Source: Mesorhizobium sangaii (GTDB lineage: Bacteria; Pseudomonadota; Alphaproteobacteria; Rhizobiales; Rhizobiaceae). Taken from it: 64,000 nt of DNA. The notes under the pieces were generated by a model. It did not search any database, was not told where the DNA came from, and saw only the letters and a list, made by a program, of their open reading frames with translations. The stretch is taken from NCBI RefSeq assembly GCF_014207355.1, contig NZ_JACHEF010000002.1:62001-126000 (forward strand), in the 5' to 3' direction. A program made the position numbers and the translations under genes. The number at the start of each line of letters is the position of its first letter. The first letter of the stretch is position 1. Positions 21,808 through 31,170 of this stretch are shown here, one piece after another.

Positions 21808-22314
21808 TCAGGAACCGGCGCCGCTGAGCGTGGTGACCGCACGGCGGTTCTGCGACCAGCAGGAGATGTCGTCGCACACCGCGACCGGACGCTCCTTGCC
21901 GTAGGAAATCGTCTTCAGGCGGCTGGCCGAAACGCCCTTGGCGACGAGGAAGTCGCGGGTGGCGGCGGCGCGGCGGGCGCCGAGCGCCAGATTGTACTCG
22001 CGCGTGCCACGTTCATCGGCATGGCCTTCGATGACGATGGCATACTGCTTGTACTGGTTCAGCCACTGCGCCTGGCGCGAAAGCGTCGTCTGCGCGTCGG
22101 CACGGATCGAGGTCGAGTCCGTATCGAAGAAGATGCGGTCGCCGATGTTGACGGTAAAGTCCTTCGCCGAGCCGGGCGTTGCCGCGCCGGCGCCGTTGAG
22201 GCCAAGGTCGGCGGCATTGTTTGGCGTCTTCTTCGAGGCGCAACCGGCGATGGCGAGCATCGCCACCAGCGCGATCATGACCGGGTTTCTGGTAAGTGCT
22301 GCGATACGGCCCAT
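21808..22314 (-). CDS. pal: Peptidoglycan-associated lipoprotein Pal
   Basis: The 168-residue lipoprotein has a lipobox at AIAGC (Cys25) and an OmpA-like domain. Motifs seen are FDTDSTSIRADAQ, GHADERGTREYNLALGARRA and SYGKERPVAVCDD. It anchors the outer membrane to peptidoglycan and binds TolB. The start at 22314 was chosen over 22332 because the sequence AAGGAG lies just upstream of it and would be inside the longer version. Two Cys near the C-terminus (VCDDISCWSQ) probably form a disulphide. Confidence 0.95.
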   Translation of the reverse strand: MGRIAALTRNPVMIALVAMLAIAGCASKKTPNNAADLGLNGAGAATPGSAKDFTVNIGDRIFFDTDSTSIRADAQTTLSRQAQWLNQYKQYAIVIEGHADERGTREYNLALGARRAAATRDFLVAKGVSASRLKTISYGKERPVAVCDDISCWSQNRRAVTTLSGAGS

Positions 22315-22497
22315 GCCGCCTCTCCTTCGCATTTCGAGTGATTTCGTTGATCACCCAGTAACCACGTTTGGGTTAACCGGCATTCAAGAAACACGGTTAA
22401 AATTTGGTTTAGGCTGCCCGTCCGCAGCCGTTTGGCCAAAGCCACATTTCGCGCGGACCGTAGGCGTAAATGCGGCCAAAACGCGACCGTGACGTGA

Positions 22498-22521
22498 AAA
22501 GAGGCCCTGCGGGGCCTCTTT
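22498..22521 (-). terminator. Terminator of tolB
   Basis: AAAGAGGCCC (22498-22507) pairs with GGGCCTCTTT (22512-22521) with a four-base loop. The minus strand then continues TTCACGTC. It lies 60 bases after the tolB stop and before pal, so pal may have its own promoter in 22315-22497. Confidence 0.75.
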
Positions 22522-22580
22522 CAGCAATGCAGCAGGATAGCCGGAGCAAGGGATGCTTAAGCCCAGCTTCCTTGCCCGAC

Positions 22581-23891
22581 CTACTCCAGCAACGGCGACC
22601 ATGCCGGGTCGGAGGCGAAGTTCGTCGTCGGGATCGACTGTTCGTTGCGGCCGGTGAGGTCGACGGAGACCAGCTTCGGTCCGCCGGCGGAATCGCGGAA
22701 GAACATCAGCACGCGGCCGTTCGGCGCCCAGGTCGGCCCCTCCTGCTGGAAACCGGACGACAGGATCCGCTCGCCCGAGCCATCGGTCTTCATGACGCCG
22801 ATCTGGAATTCGCCGCCTGTCTGTTTGGTGAAGGCGATGAGGTCGCCGCGCGGCGACCACACCGGCGTCGAATAGACGCCGTCGCCGAAGGAGATGCGGT
22901 TCTGGCCCGAGCCGTCTGCGCCCATCACATAGATCTGGGCGCGCCCGCCACGATCGGAGGTGAACACCACCTGGCTGCCGTCGGGCGAATAGGACGGCGA
23001 CGTGTCGATGGCGGTCGAATTGGTCAACCGCGTCGTCGAACGGCTCCGCAAGTCCATGGCGAAGATGTTGGAATTGCCGTCGTCGCGCAGCAGGCTCATG
23101 ATCACCTTCTGGCCGTCGGGCGAAAAGCGCGGCGCAAAGGTCATGCCGGGAAAATTGCCGACCAGTTCGCGCTGGCCGGTCTCGATCTGCAGCAGGTAGA
23201 CCCGCGGCTGACCGCTTTCATAGGACATGTAGGTGATTTCCTGGCGGTTCGGCGAGAAGCGCGGCGTCAGCACGATCGATTTGCCGTCGGAGAGATAGCG
23301 CACGTTGGCGCCGTCCTGATCCATGATGGCGAGGCGCTTCTTGCGCGCATTCTTGGCGCCGGATTCGTCGATGAAGACGACGCGGGTGTCGAAATAGCCC
23401 TTCTCGCCGGTCAGCCTTTCGTAGATCGCGTCGGCGATGATGTGGGCGACGCGCCTCGTATTGGCGTCGTTGGCAAAGAACTGCTCGCCGGACATCTGCT
23501 GGCCGGCAAAGGTGTCCCACAGCCGGTACTGGGCGCGAATGCGGCCGTCAGCCTCCTTGCCGACGCTGCCGGTGACCAGCGCCTGCGCGTTGATCACCTT
23601 CCAGTCGTCGAAGCGCGGTGCTGCGTCCGGATTGGATATCTTCTCGATGAAGGCACTCTTGTCGATCGGCGCGAACAGGCCCGAGCGCTTCAGATCGGCA
23701 GTGACGATCTCGGAGATCTGGGCGCCAAGCGCGTCGCCGCCCTGGAAATCGGTGATGGCGATCGGCAGCGGTTCGACATTGCCCTTGTTGACGTTGAGCT
23801 CGACGAGCGCCAGGGCCGGCAACGTGCCGGCCGCGGTCATGCCCATCGCCATTGCTGCGATCATCAGGAGCGGCTTGAGGATTGATTTCAT
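22581..23891 (-). CDS. tolB: Tol-Pal system protein TolB
   Basis: The 436-residue periplasmic protein has a signal peptide (cleavage near ALALVELN). The N-terminal domain is followed by a six-bladed propeller with repeated motifs such as [21 protein letters not shown] and [12 protein letters not shown]. TolB binds Pal and TolA and shifts between them. The sequence is complete. The gene follows tolA with a gap of 39 bases, and the SD-like GAGAAG precedes the ATG. Confidence 0.96.
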   Translation of the reverse strand: MKSILKPLLMIAAMAMGMTAAGTLPALALVELNVNKGNVEPLPIAITDFQGGDALGAQISEIVTADLKRSGLFAPIDKSAFIEKISNPDAAPRFDDWKVINAQALVTGSVGKEADGRIRAQYRLWDTFAGQQMSGEQFFANDANTRRVAHIIADAIYERLTGEKGYFDTRVVFIDESGAKNARKKRLAIMDQDGANVRYLSDGKSIVLTPRFSPNRQEITYMSYESGQPRVYLLQIETGQRELVGNFPGMTFAPRFSPDGQKVIMSLLRDDGNSNIFAMDLRSRSTTRLTNSTAIDTSPSYSPDGSQVVFTSDRGGRAQIYVMGADGSGQNRISFGDGVYSTPVWSPRGDLIAFTKQTGGEFQIGVMKTDGSGERILSSGFQQEGPTWAPNGRVLMFFRDSAGGPKLVSVDLTGRNEQSIPTTNFASDPAWSPLLE

Positions 23892-23930
23892 GTCTTCTCG
23901 CTTCTCATACTGATTTTCGGATACTCGGGC

Positions 23931-25088
23931 CTACAGGCCCAGCATCTCCCTTGGATCGAAGGTGACGCGGACGTCGGCCCAGATGTCCTGCTTGCCTGCG
24001 GGGACCTGCAGGCCGGTGACATCGCATTTTTGCACGGCGCGAACGGCACTTTCGTCGAACTGGCGGTTTCCGCTCGACTTTTCAACATTCGGGCGGCCAT
24101 CCAGCTTGCCGGAGGCATCCAGGTTGAAGCGGACGACGACGACGAAGTTTTCCGAACCTTCAAGGCCAACCGGAAGAGTCCAGCAGCCGCCGAGCTGGCT
24201 TTCCAGGGCGCCCATTTCCGACTTCGACAGCTTCTGGCCCTGATCCTTGTCGCCGCCGAGCGAGGCCTGTTGGGTCGAGCGCTTCGCGCCGCCGCCCGAC
24301 GGCTTCTGCTTGTCGAGGAGAGCCGAGATTTCGTCGGCGTTGAATTGCTTGTCTTCGGACTTCGGCTTCGACGAGGCTTCCTTGACCGGCTTGTCGGCAT
24401 CCTTGCGTTCCGGCGCCTTGGCGCTTTCGGCCTGCGCCGGCTGCGGCTTCGGCCGCGCTTCCGGCGAGGGCGCCGAGTTCGGCAGCTGTGTCTCTTCGGT
24501 GGGTGGATCCTTGGCTATGGCCTCAGCGACAGCGTCAGGCTTGACCTCGGGCGTCGGATCGATGGCCGCGGTCTTGTCCTGCGGCGGCGGGGTCGGCGCC
24601 GGCTTGGCCGGTGTCGGCTTGGGGTCCGCCTGCTTGACCGGCTCGGGCTTCACCTCTTCCTTGGGCGTCGGCGCCGGCGCCACTTCCGTTGCCGGAATGG
24701 GCTTGGGCTTTTCCTGCGGCTTCGGCACGTCCTCCGGCTTCGGCTTTTCGATCGGGGTCGGCGCCGGCGGCGGGGCCGATGTCATGTCGACCGGCTTCGG
24801 CTTGGCTTCCGGCGTTACCGGCTTGTCGGTGTCGACGCTGTTCTCGCCGACCTTCTGCGCTACCGGCACGATGTCCGGCCGCTGCGTCGGCACAGGGGCC
24901 GGCTTTTCATGCATCACGGCCTTCTTGTCGCCCTGCAATGTCTGCGCAATGGCTTCCATCGGCACGATGTCGACCGCGACCGACTCGACATCGGCGGACG
25001 GGAGTGCAGCCGGCGCCGACAGCGTGAACAGGCCGAAGGCCAGCACCGCCGTATGCAAGATCACCGATGTGGTGAGGCCGGTCTTCAT
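23931..25088 (-). CDS. tolA: Tol-Pal system protein TolA
   Basis: The 385-residue protein has one N-terminal membrane helix (about 6-27). A long Pro/Lys/Ala/Glu-rich periplasmic stalk (about 55-275) follows, then a C-terminal domain with GCWTLPVGLEG and CDVTGLQVPAGK. TolA is moved by TolQR and touches TolB/Pal across the periplasm. The stalk has repeats of PEPVK/PKPVD type rather than the Ala-rich helix of E. coli. This is typical of alphaproteobacteria. Its base composition creates long antisense open frames, which are not genes. Confidence 0.94.
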   Translation of the reverse strand: MKTGLTTSVILHTAVLAFGLFTLSAPAALPSADVESVAVDIVPMEAIAQTLQGDKKAVMHEKPAPVPTQRPDIVPVAQKVGENSVDTDKPVTPEAKPKPVDMTSAPPPAPTPIEKPKPEDVPKPQEKPKPIPATEVAPAPTPKEEVKPEPVKQADPKPTPAKPAPTPPPQDKTAAIDPTPEVKPDAVAEAIAKDPPTEETQLPNSAPSPEARPKPQPAQAESAKAPERKDADKPVKEASSKPKSEDKQFNADEISALLDKQKPSGGGAKRSTQQASLGGDKDQGQKLSKSEMGALESQLGGCWTLPVGLEGSENFVVVVRFNLDASGKLDGRPNVEKSSGNRQFDESAVRAVQKCDVTGLQVPAGKQDIWADVRVTFDPREMLGL

Positions 25089-25095
25089 CTCGCGT

Positions 25096-25548
25096 CTATT
25101 GATCCTGTTCCTGCAGTGAAACCAGGCCGATGTTCTTGTAGCCAGCGGACGAGATACGAGCCATCACCTTCATCGCCGTGCCATAGTCGGTGGACTTGTC
25201 GCCGCGGATGAAGATGCGCTCTTCATAGCCGGTCTTCGAGATCGCCTGCAGCTTGGCCACCAGCTCCTCGATCGGAATCTCGGTTTCCTGCAGATAGATC
25301 TGGCCGGCAGCGTTGATCGAGACGGTGATCGGCTGCGTGTCGGCATTCATCGCCTTGGCCTGCGTGTCAGGCAGGTCGATCGGCACGCCGACCGTCAGCA
25401 TCGGCGCCGCGACCATGAAGATGATCAGCAGCACCAGCATCACGTCGACCATCGGCGTGACGTTGATTTCCGACATCAGTGCATGGTGACGGCCGCGCCG
25501 CCTGTGGCCGCGCCCACCGCGTCCTCCCATGCCAACGGACATACCCAT
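25096..25548 (-). CDS. tolR: Biopolymer transport protein TolR
   Basis: The 150-residue ExbD-family protein has a basic Gly/Arg-rich N-terminus of about 24 residues, one helix (about 33-52) and a periplasmic domain. The proton-binding Asp is Asp35 in TPMVDVMLVLLII. With TolQ it uses the proton gradient to energise TolA. It sits 10 bases after tolQ and 7 bases before tolA, so all three are coupled. Confidence 0.96.
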   Translation of the reverse strand: MGMSVGMGGRGGRGHRRRGRHHALMSEINVTPMVDVMLVLLIIFMVAAPMLTVGVPIDLPDTQAKAMNADTQPITVSINAAGQIYLQETEIPIEELVAKLQAISKTGYEERIFIRGDKSTDYGTAMKVMARISSAGYKNIGLVSLQEQDQ

Positions 25549-25558
25549 CAGTTACTCC

Positions 25559-26269
25559 TCAGGCCTTGGGGGCCACTTTTTCATCGATTTGGCGCGAGAG
25601 TATGGCGGAGAACTCGTCGGAGAACCCTTCCATGCGCACCGCTATCTTGCTCGCGTCGGACGACAGTTTGTTGTAGGCGATGACGGCGGGGATGGCGGCG
25701 AGCAGGCCGATGGCCGTCGCCAGCAGCGCTTCGGCAATGCCGGGCGCGACCACCGCGAGACTGGTGTTCTTGGAGCCGGCGATCGCCTGAAACGAGGTCA
25801 TGATGCCGATGACGGTGCCGAACAGGCCGATGAAAGGTGCCGCGGAGCCGGTGGTGGCGAGGAAGCCCAGGCGCCCCTCCAGCTTTTCCATCTCGCGGGT
25901 CAGCGCCAGGTCCATCGCCTTGTCGATGCGGGTCTGCAGGCCGAGCGGCGACTTGGCGCCCTTCTCGAAGCTTTTCTTCCACTCGCGCATCGCCGCCACG
26001 AAAATGGCGCCCATGCCGGTGGTCTTGCGGTCGGCGAGCGTACGGTAAAGCTCCTCCAGCGACTGCCCGGACCAGAACACCTGCTCGAACCGGTTGAGTG
26101 ACAGCCGCATGCGGGCATAGGCGACCAGCTTGTCGACGATGATTGCCCAGGTCCAGACAGAAGCGCAGAGCAAACCGATCATGACCAGCTTGACCACCCA
26201 GCTGGCCTGCATGAACAGCGCCCAAATCGACAATTGCGCGCCCGGTTCGGCGAGTGCGATATTTTCCAT
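25559..26269 (-). CDS. tolQ: Proton channel protein TolQ
   Basis: The 236-residue protein has three membrane segments and the family signature TGSAAPFIGLFGTVIGIMTS. It forms the pentameric channel for TolR. The start at 26269 (MENIALAEPG) has AAGGA at an appropriate distance. The longer open frame to 26425 lacks family similarity at its beginning. The ybgC gene lies upstream with 271 bases between, so a promoter may sit there. Confidence 0.96.
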   Translation of the reverse strand: MENIALAEPGAQLSIWALFMQASWVVKLVMIGLLCASVWTWAIIVDKLVAYARMRLSLNRFEQVFWSGQSLEELYRTLADRKTTGMGAIFVAAMREWKKSFEKGAKSPLGLQTRIDKAMDLALTREMEKLEGRLGFLATTGSAAPFIGLFGTVIGIMTSFQAIAGSKNTSLAVVAPGIAEALLATAIGLLAAIPAVIAYNKLSSDASKIAVRMEGFSDEFSAILSRQIDEKVAPKA

Positions 26270-26540
26270 CGTTACGTCCTTAAGATTTTCCGGGCGAAGC
26301 TGGCGGCTGCCCCTGGCATCCCTTGTGGTCGGTTCGCACGCAGCTACCGTAACAACCCCAAACCGTGCCGTTGGTGGCCTTTTCAGGGCAAATATTGGTG
26401 AAACGAAGGCGCTCGATAGCGCCAAACTTCACCAATCTCTTCATGAACCGTTATGGTTAAGGATGGGTTAGTACATAAGGCGCGGCGCATTGCCGCGCCC
26501 AGCGGCATGGCTCATGCAATCGCCATCGGTCGCAGTCCGT

Positions 26541-27023
26541 CTAGTCGGTCGCGAGAGAACCCTTGGGCATGAACGCCGCCATCCATTCCCTCGGAAAGCG
26601 CCTTGGCCGGCCATTCTCGCCGATGATCGCCGCCTCGACCTTGGCCTCGACCAGCACCTCGTCGCCGCGTTTGAGCTGCTGCGCCATGAAGATGCGCGCG
26701 CCGGAAATGTCCTCGGTGCGGGTGTCGATCGTCAGGATGTCGTCGATGCGGGCGGGGCCGCGAAAATTGATCTCCATGCGACGCACCACCCAGACGATCT
26801 TCTCGCCATGCTTGCCGTCGGCGAGCTCTGTGTGATGCACGCCGGTCAGCCTGAGATAGTCGGAGCGGCCGCGTTCGAAGAATTCGAGATAGCGCGCATG
26901 GTAGACGACGCCGGAGAAATCGGTGTCGGCGTAATAGACGCGCGCCATCAGCCGGTGGCCGAATTCCGTCAGCGCGCCGGAAAGCCCTGCCAGCAACGCC
27001 GCCGATTCACCATGATCGTCCAT
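26541..27023 (-). CDS. ybgC: Acyl-CoA thioesterase YbgC
   Basis: The 160-residue hotdog-fold thioesterase has the 4-hydroxybenzoyl-CoA-thioesterase-type motif YYADTDFSGVVYHARYLEFF with Asp33/Asp35 in the active loop. It hydrolyses acyl-CoA or acyl-ACP and, in other bacteria, lies in the tol-pal operon. The start at 27023 follows AAGGAAGCGCA. The longer open frame to 27458 overlaps the divergent GH5 gene and is not supported. Confidence 0.92.
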   Translation of the reverse strand: MDDHGESAALLAGLSGALTEFGHRLMARVYYADTDFSGVVYHARYLEFFERGRSDYLRLTGVHHTELADGKHGEKIVWVVRRMEINFRGPARIDDILTIDTRTEDISGARIFMAQQLKRGDEVLVEAKVEAAIIGENGRPRRFPREWMAAFMPKGSLATD

Positions 27024-27080
27024 TGCGCTTCCTTTTTCAGTCCCGACGGGGCACCTGTTTTCCGCGCGACATAGCATCGG

Positions 27081-28331
27081 ATGGCACTGTTGACGGCGAT
27101 GATCAAGACCTTGATGGCGGCGCTGTTCGTGCTGGTGGCTCTGTCGCTGCCGGGCCAGGCGGCCACCTTCTCGATGAAGCGCGGCCTCAATCTCGACCAG
27201 TGGACGACCTGGCCGGGCGAGGACCAGTGGGGCGATGCCAAGGCGATCCTGCCCTATCCGGAATGGCGCAAATTCCTTAGGGATGACGACCTCAAGGCGC
27301 TGAAGGATGCGGGCTTCGATTTCCTGCGCATGCCGGTCGACCCGTCGCCTTTCCTGTCTGGCCAAACTGTGACCTTGCGCGACGACCTCTATGCCAGCAT
27401 GCTGGACTCGGTCCGCATGGTCAACCGCGCCGGGCTGAAGGTGATCGTCGACATGCACCTGATCCCGGCCGGCGGCAGCCGCAAGATCGGCATGGCCGAA
27501 GTGATGGACGACCCGCGGACCTTCGACGCCTATGTCGACATGGTGCGCAAGATGGCCCGCACGCTGGCCGGCGAAGATCCCGAAAGGGTCGCCTTCGAAC
27601 CGATGAACGAGCCGATCGTCGACTGCGACAGCGACGGCACCAGCCTCTGGCCGGACCGTCAGCAGAAGCTGTTCGCGGCAGCGCGCTCCTCGGCAACGAA
27701 ACTGACACTTGTGCTGACCGGCGCCTGTTATTCGGCCGCGACGTCACTGGAGAAGATCGATCCGAAGACGATCCCTGACGACAATGTCATCTGGACCTTC
27801 CACTCCTACGATCCGTTCCTGCTCACCCATCAGGGCGCGACCTGGGCCGGCGACTTCATCCCCTATGTGACCGGCCTGCCCTTTCCGCTGACGGCGGTGC
27901 CGCAGGCGCAGCTCGAGGTGACGCTCGACACCATCCGCGCCAGGATCAAGGCCGAGGCGCCATGGACACGGCAGAGCGGCCTGCTTGCCTATCTCGACGA
28001 ACAAGTCGCCAGCATGGACAGCCCCGACAAGCTGCTCGGCCTGATGGATGCGCCATTTAAAAAGGTCGAGGCGTGGGCGAACGCCAACGGCATCAAGCCG
28101 GAGAACATCACGCTGGGCGAATTCGGCATGATCCGCCAGGAGTATGGCAACGCATATGTAATGCCGGCCGCGTACCGGGCCGCCTATGTCAGGGACATGA
28201 TCGCGCGCGCCGGAGCGCATGGCTTCTCATGGTCGGTGTGGAGCTACGGTGGCGCCTTCGGCATCGTCGACGCCTTCAACGGCGACCGGGCCGAACCTGA
28301 TGTGATGGACGTAATCCGCGCGCTGCATTGA
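27081..28331 (+). CDS. GH5-type cellulase-family glycoside hydrolase
   Basis: The 416-residue protein is probably exported; it has an N-terminal hydrophobic segment and cleavage-like GQAATF. The (beta/alpha)8 fold has the acid/base Glu177 in FEPMNEPIV and the nucleophile Glu347 in ITLGEFGM. His241 in FHSYDPF and DMHLIPAGG also fit. Members hydrolyse beta-1,4-glucans or related polymers; the substrate is not predictable. It is divergent from ybgC and convergent with the metallophosphoesterase. It interrupts the ruv-tol order. A second ATG at 27099 is an alternative start. Confidence 0.88.
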   Translation: MALLTAMIKTLMAALFVLVALSLPGQAATFSMKRGLNLDQWTTWPGEDQWGDAKAILPYPEWRKFLRDDDLKALKDAGFDFLRMPVDPSPFLSGQTVTLRDDLYASMLDSVRMVNRAGLKVIVDMHLIPAGGSRKIGMAEVMDDPRTFDAYVDMVRKMARTLAGEDPERVAFEPMNEPIVDCDSDGTSLWPDRQQKLFAAARSSATKLTLVLTGACYSAATSLEKIDPKTIPDDNVIWTFHSYDPFLLTHQGATWAGDFIPYVTGLPFPLTAVPQAQLEVTLDTIRARIKAEAPWTRQSGLLAYLDEQVASMDSPDKLLGLMDAPFKKVEAWANANGIKPENITLGEFGMIRQEYGNAYVMPAAYRAAYVRDMIARAGAHGFSWSVWSYGGAFGIVDAFNGDRAEPDVMDVIRALH

Positions 28332-28335
28332 CCGT

Positions 28336-29232
28336 TCAGCCGAGGTCGATCGACAGGATTTCTGGGCGCATCCCGAAACGCACCGGCACAATGCTGAAGC
28401 CAAGCCCGCCCGAGACGATCAGATTGCGGTCGTTCTCGACGACATGGCCATAGGCATACCGATTGCCGAACCGCGACGGAACGACAGGCGAATAGCCGAA
28501 CAACCGAATTTGTCCGCCATGGGTGTGGCCCGACAGAGTCAGCGACACCCGCGACGGTACGGTGGGAAAAATATCGGGTTCATGCGCAAGCAGGATGACG
28601 GGCGCGGCATCGCTGACCTTGGCCAGCGTGCCGTCGAGATCGTCCAGTCCCGTGAAGCCGCTGCGGTCCCTGGTCGGCAGCAGGGCCAGTTGGTCGGCAA
28701 GCCCGGCGATCCAGACGCCACGCCCGTCCTTCTCCAAGCGCGCGACATCATTCTCGAGGACCGGTATGCCAACCTTCTCCAGGGCCTTGCGCGCTATGGT
28801 CGGGCCGGCACCGGCTCGCTGCGCAAAGCCATCGCCCCACCAGTCGTGGTTGCCAAGGATCGACAGCACTCCGAGCGGCGCCTTGAGGCCCGACAGCGCG
28901 GATGCCCATTGTGACGGCGTCACCGGCCCCGTCACCAAGGGCATGCCGGCGATGTAGTCGCCAAGCAGGACGATCAGGTCGGCTTGCTGCGCATTCGCGT
29001 CTTCGACAAGCGAAGCGATCCGCTCCGCCGTCATCCACGGCCGGCAGGCATGGATGTCGGCGAGTGCGATGATGCGCAGTTTCAATCCCGCCGGCCAATG
29101 CGGCGGCGTCAGCGCATAGCGCTTCACATGTGTCAGCAGCATCGGCTCGATGCCGACCGCATAGGCGCTCAACGCGGCTACAGACAGAAACGACCCGCCG
29201 ACGAAGTGCAGGAACCCGCGTCTGGTTATCAT
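28336..29232 (-). CDS. Metallophosphoesterase, YkuE/Cpp-like
   Basis: The 298-residue calcineurin-type phosphoesterase carries a probable Tat signal (MITRRGFLHFVGGSFLS) and the full metal motifs: ADIHACRPW, GDYIAGM, GNHDWWGDG and SGHTHGGQIRLFGYS. It resembles the YkuE-type periplasmic or membrane-bound enzymes that act on lipids or nucleotides. The start at 29232 gives the signal; the longer open frame lacks it. It ends 4 bases from the GH5 stop. Reaction not predicted. Confidence 0.88.
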   Translation of the reverse strand: MITRRGFLHFVGGSFLSVAALSAYAVGIEPMLLTHVKRYALTPPHWPAGLKLRIIALADIHACRPWMTAERIASLVEDANAQQADLIVLLGDYIAGMPLVTGPVTPSQWASALSGLKAPLGVLSILGNHDWWGDGFAQRAGAGPTIARKALEKVGIPVLENDVARLEKDGRGVWIAGLADQLALLPTRDRSGFTGLDDLDGTLAKVSDAAPVILLAHEPDIFPTVPSRVSLTLSGHTHGGQIRLFGYSPVVPSRFGNRYAYGHVVENDRNLIVSGGLGFSIVPVRFGMRPEILSIDLG

Positions 29233-29382
29233 GCTCGGCTCCGGCACTAAATCGCGGCGACAATCGCCAAGGCCGTGTTGAAGTCCACGATTGCGCCGGC
29301 AAGTCGGCGAAGCTGAGGAGATTTTGCGCAAGGACAGTCACGGATGCTTGATCGCAGGTCCCGTGTCCAGTCGCCCGAGCCG

Positions 29383-30420
29383 CTACTCTTCCTGGAACAG
29401 GTTGATCTGCTGCTGCGCCAGATCCTTCGGCGCATCCAGCCCGAGATGCCGCCAGGCATTGGCCGTCAGCATCCGGCCGCGCGGCGTGCGCTGGATGAAA
29501 CCCTGCTGGATCAGATAGGGCTCGAGGATGTCCTCGATGGCATCGCGCGGCTCGGACAGGCCGGCTGCGATCGTCTCGATGCCGACCGGGCCGCCGCCGA
29601 AATTGCGGGCGATCATCGACAGATACCGGCGGTCGAGGGCGTCGAGGCCGAGCGCGTCGACCTCCAGCCGGGTGAGCGCCTCATCGGCAATCTGGCGATC
29701 GACATGGCCATCGCCGGCGACCGAGGCGAAATCGCGCACCCGGCGTAGCAGCCGTCCGGCGATCCGTGGCGTGCCGCGCGCGCGCCGCGCGATCTCTAGG
29801 GCGCCATCGTCGCCGAGCGGCATTTGCAGGATGCGCGCGCCGCGCCGTACGATCTGCTCGAGTTCCTCGACCGAATAGAAATTCAGTCGCACCGGAATGC
29901 CGAAACGGTCGCGCAGCGGATTGGTCAGCAGGCCAAGCCGCGTCGTGGCGGCGACCAGCGTAAAGCGGGCAAGGTCGATCTTGACCGAGCGCGCCGCCGG
30001 CCCTTCGCCGATGATCAGGTCGAGCTGGAAATCCTCCATTGCCGGATAAAGGATTTCCTCCACCGCCGGGCTCAGCCGGTGGATCTCGTCGATGAACAGC
30101 ACGTCACCTTCTTCGAGATTGGTGAGCAGGGCCGCGAGATCGCCGGCCTTGGCGATGACCGGGCCGGAGGTCGAGCGGAAGTTGACGCCAAGTTCGCGCG
30201 CCATGATCTGCGCCAGCGTCGTCTTGCCGAGACCTGGCGGCCCAACGAACAGCACATGGTCGAGCGCCTCGTTGCGGCCCTTGGCTGCCTCGATGAACAC
30301 TTTGAGATTGGCCCGCACCGCCGCCTGGCCGACGAAATCGTCAAGCGTCTGCGGCCGCAGGGTCTGCTCGGCATCCTCGCCGCGTTTTTCGGGGGCAATG
30401 AGACGGGGCGACAGGCTCAT
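29383..30420 (-). CDS. ruvB: Holliday junction helicase subunit RuvB
   Basis: The 345-residue AAA+ protein drives branch migration with RuvA. Walker A is GPPGLGKT, Walker B is LFIDEIHRL, and sensor 1 lies in ATTRLG. The C-terminal winged helix is intact ([12 protein letters not shown]). The start at 30420 overlaps the stop of vapC (ATGA at 30417-30420), so translation is coupled to the toxin gene. The usual neighbour ruvA is separated from it by vapBC. Confidence 0.97.
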   Translation of the reverse strand: MSLSPRLIAPEKRGEDAEQTLRPQTLDDFVGQAAVRANLKVFIEAAKGRNEALDHVLFVGPPGLGKTTLAQIMARELGVNFRSTSGPVIAKAGDLAALLTNLEEGDVLFIDEIHRLSPAVEEILYPAMEDFQLDLIIGEGPAARSVKIDLARFTLVAATTRLGLLTNPLRDRFGIPVRLNFYSVEELEQIVRRGARILQMPLGDDGALEIARRARGTPRIAGRLLRRVRDFASVAGDGHVDRQIADEALTRLEVDALGLDALDRRYLSMIARNFGGGPVGIETIAAGLSEPRDAIEDILEPYLIQQGFIQRTPRGRMLTANAWRHLGLDAPKDLAQQQINLFQEE

Positions 30421-30821
30421 GCAAGCAACTCCATGCTGGCAATTGACCTGGCGGCCCGCTGATCGAACGTGACAGTATGCGAGCAACCCAGATTTCGATT
30501 GTGCTCGGCTATCAGCGCATCGGCAAAGTCTACCTGCGGTAAATTCGATCTTTCGAGCGCTATCACGATGGCGTCGAAATCCTCAAAAACCAGCGTCTTG
30601 ATCTTCAGCAGTCTCTGGATGGCCGCCTGTACCTGCTCCTTCGGCAGCTGGTAGCGTGAAATCAACGACCAACTGAATTCGACCAGCACAATCAAACTGA
30701 CGAAGCCGGGAACGGCCTCGCTAAGGCCTTCACCGAATGCAAGGGCTTTTGCCCTTTGCTCTGCATCGTCGTTCAGCACCATTCGCAGCAGAACGTTCGT
30801 ATCAATGCCTATCGACGTCAC
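30417..30821 (-). CDS. PIN-domain ribonuclease toxin, VapC type
   Basis: The 134-residue PIN-domain protein has the acidic residues of the active site in [19 protein letters not shown] and [10 protein letters not shown], and the last acidic region in TVTFDQRAA. VapC toxins cleave tRNA or rRNA and are neutralised by VapB. Its start overlaps the antitoxin stop by 4 bases and its end overlaps ruvB by 4 bases. Transcription with ruvA may reach ruvB only through this pair. Confidence 0.88.
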   Translation of the reverse strand: MTSIGIDTNVLLRMVLNDDAEQRAKALAFGEGLSEAVPGFVSLIVLVEFSWSLISRYQLPKEQVQAAIQRLLKIKTLVFEDFDAIVIALERSNLPQVDFADALIAEHNRNLGCSHTVTFDQRAARSIASMELLA

Positions 30822-31102
30822 CCGCCGCCCTTTCGTCCGCCTTGCGAACTGTCCCCGACCACATGCCTGCCAACGGCATCCCGCACCGCGAAATCGATTT
30901 CCTCCAGTGACGCAGGACCGCCAGGCGGATCGCCCAGAAATCCTGCAAGATCGGCAAAGTCGAGATTGCGCGGCGTTCCGATCAGATAGCCATCCACGAC
31001 CGTCCAGGCGACCATGTCACCCGTCTTCAGCGACAGCGCGTCCCGGACATCCTTTGGAATTGTTAGCTGACCCTTCGAAGTCAGACTGGCAAACGCGCCC
31101 AT
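30818..31102 (-). CDS. AbrB/SpoVT-type antitoxin, VapB
   Basis: The 94-residue protein has an N-terminal swapped-hairpin DNA-binding domain (ASLTSKGQLTIPKDVRDALS) and a C-terminal part that should bind the toxin. The start at 31102 was chosen because the domain begins there; the longer frame to 31744 only covers ruvA in another frame. It is 68 bases after the ruvA stop. An AT-rich palindrome just upstream (31103-31129) may be its operator. Confidence 0.88.
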   Translation of the reverse strand: MGAFASLTSKGQLTIPKDVRDALSLKTGDMVAWTVVDGYLIGTPRNLDFADLAGFLGDPPGGPASLEEIDFAVRDAVGRHVVGDSSQGGRKGGG

Positions 31103-31129
31103 TTTCTTACTTTCTGAGAAATTTCTTAC
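31103..31129 (-). promoter_or_regulatory. Candidate VapB operator/promoter region
   Basis: Between ruvA and vapB there is a palindrome TTTCTGAGAAA (31111-31121, one central mismatch) flanked by two direct repeats TTTCTTAC (31103-31110 and 31122-31129). AbrB-type antitoxins bind such repeated AT-rich sites to autoregulate. It lies right at the start codon. Confidence 0.5.
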
Positions 31130-31170
31130 CTGCGATATAGTAGTCGGAATTTCCCTTCCGAACAACCGCA

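Noticed and set aside
24030..25211. Long Arg/Leu/Gly-rich plus-strand frames opposite tolA
   Set aside because: They arise from the Pro/Lys-rich stalk of TolA read backwards and have no domain or ribosome binding site.
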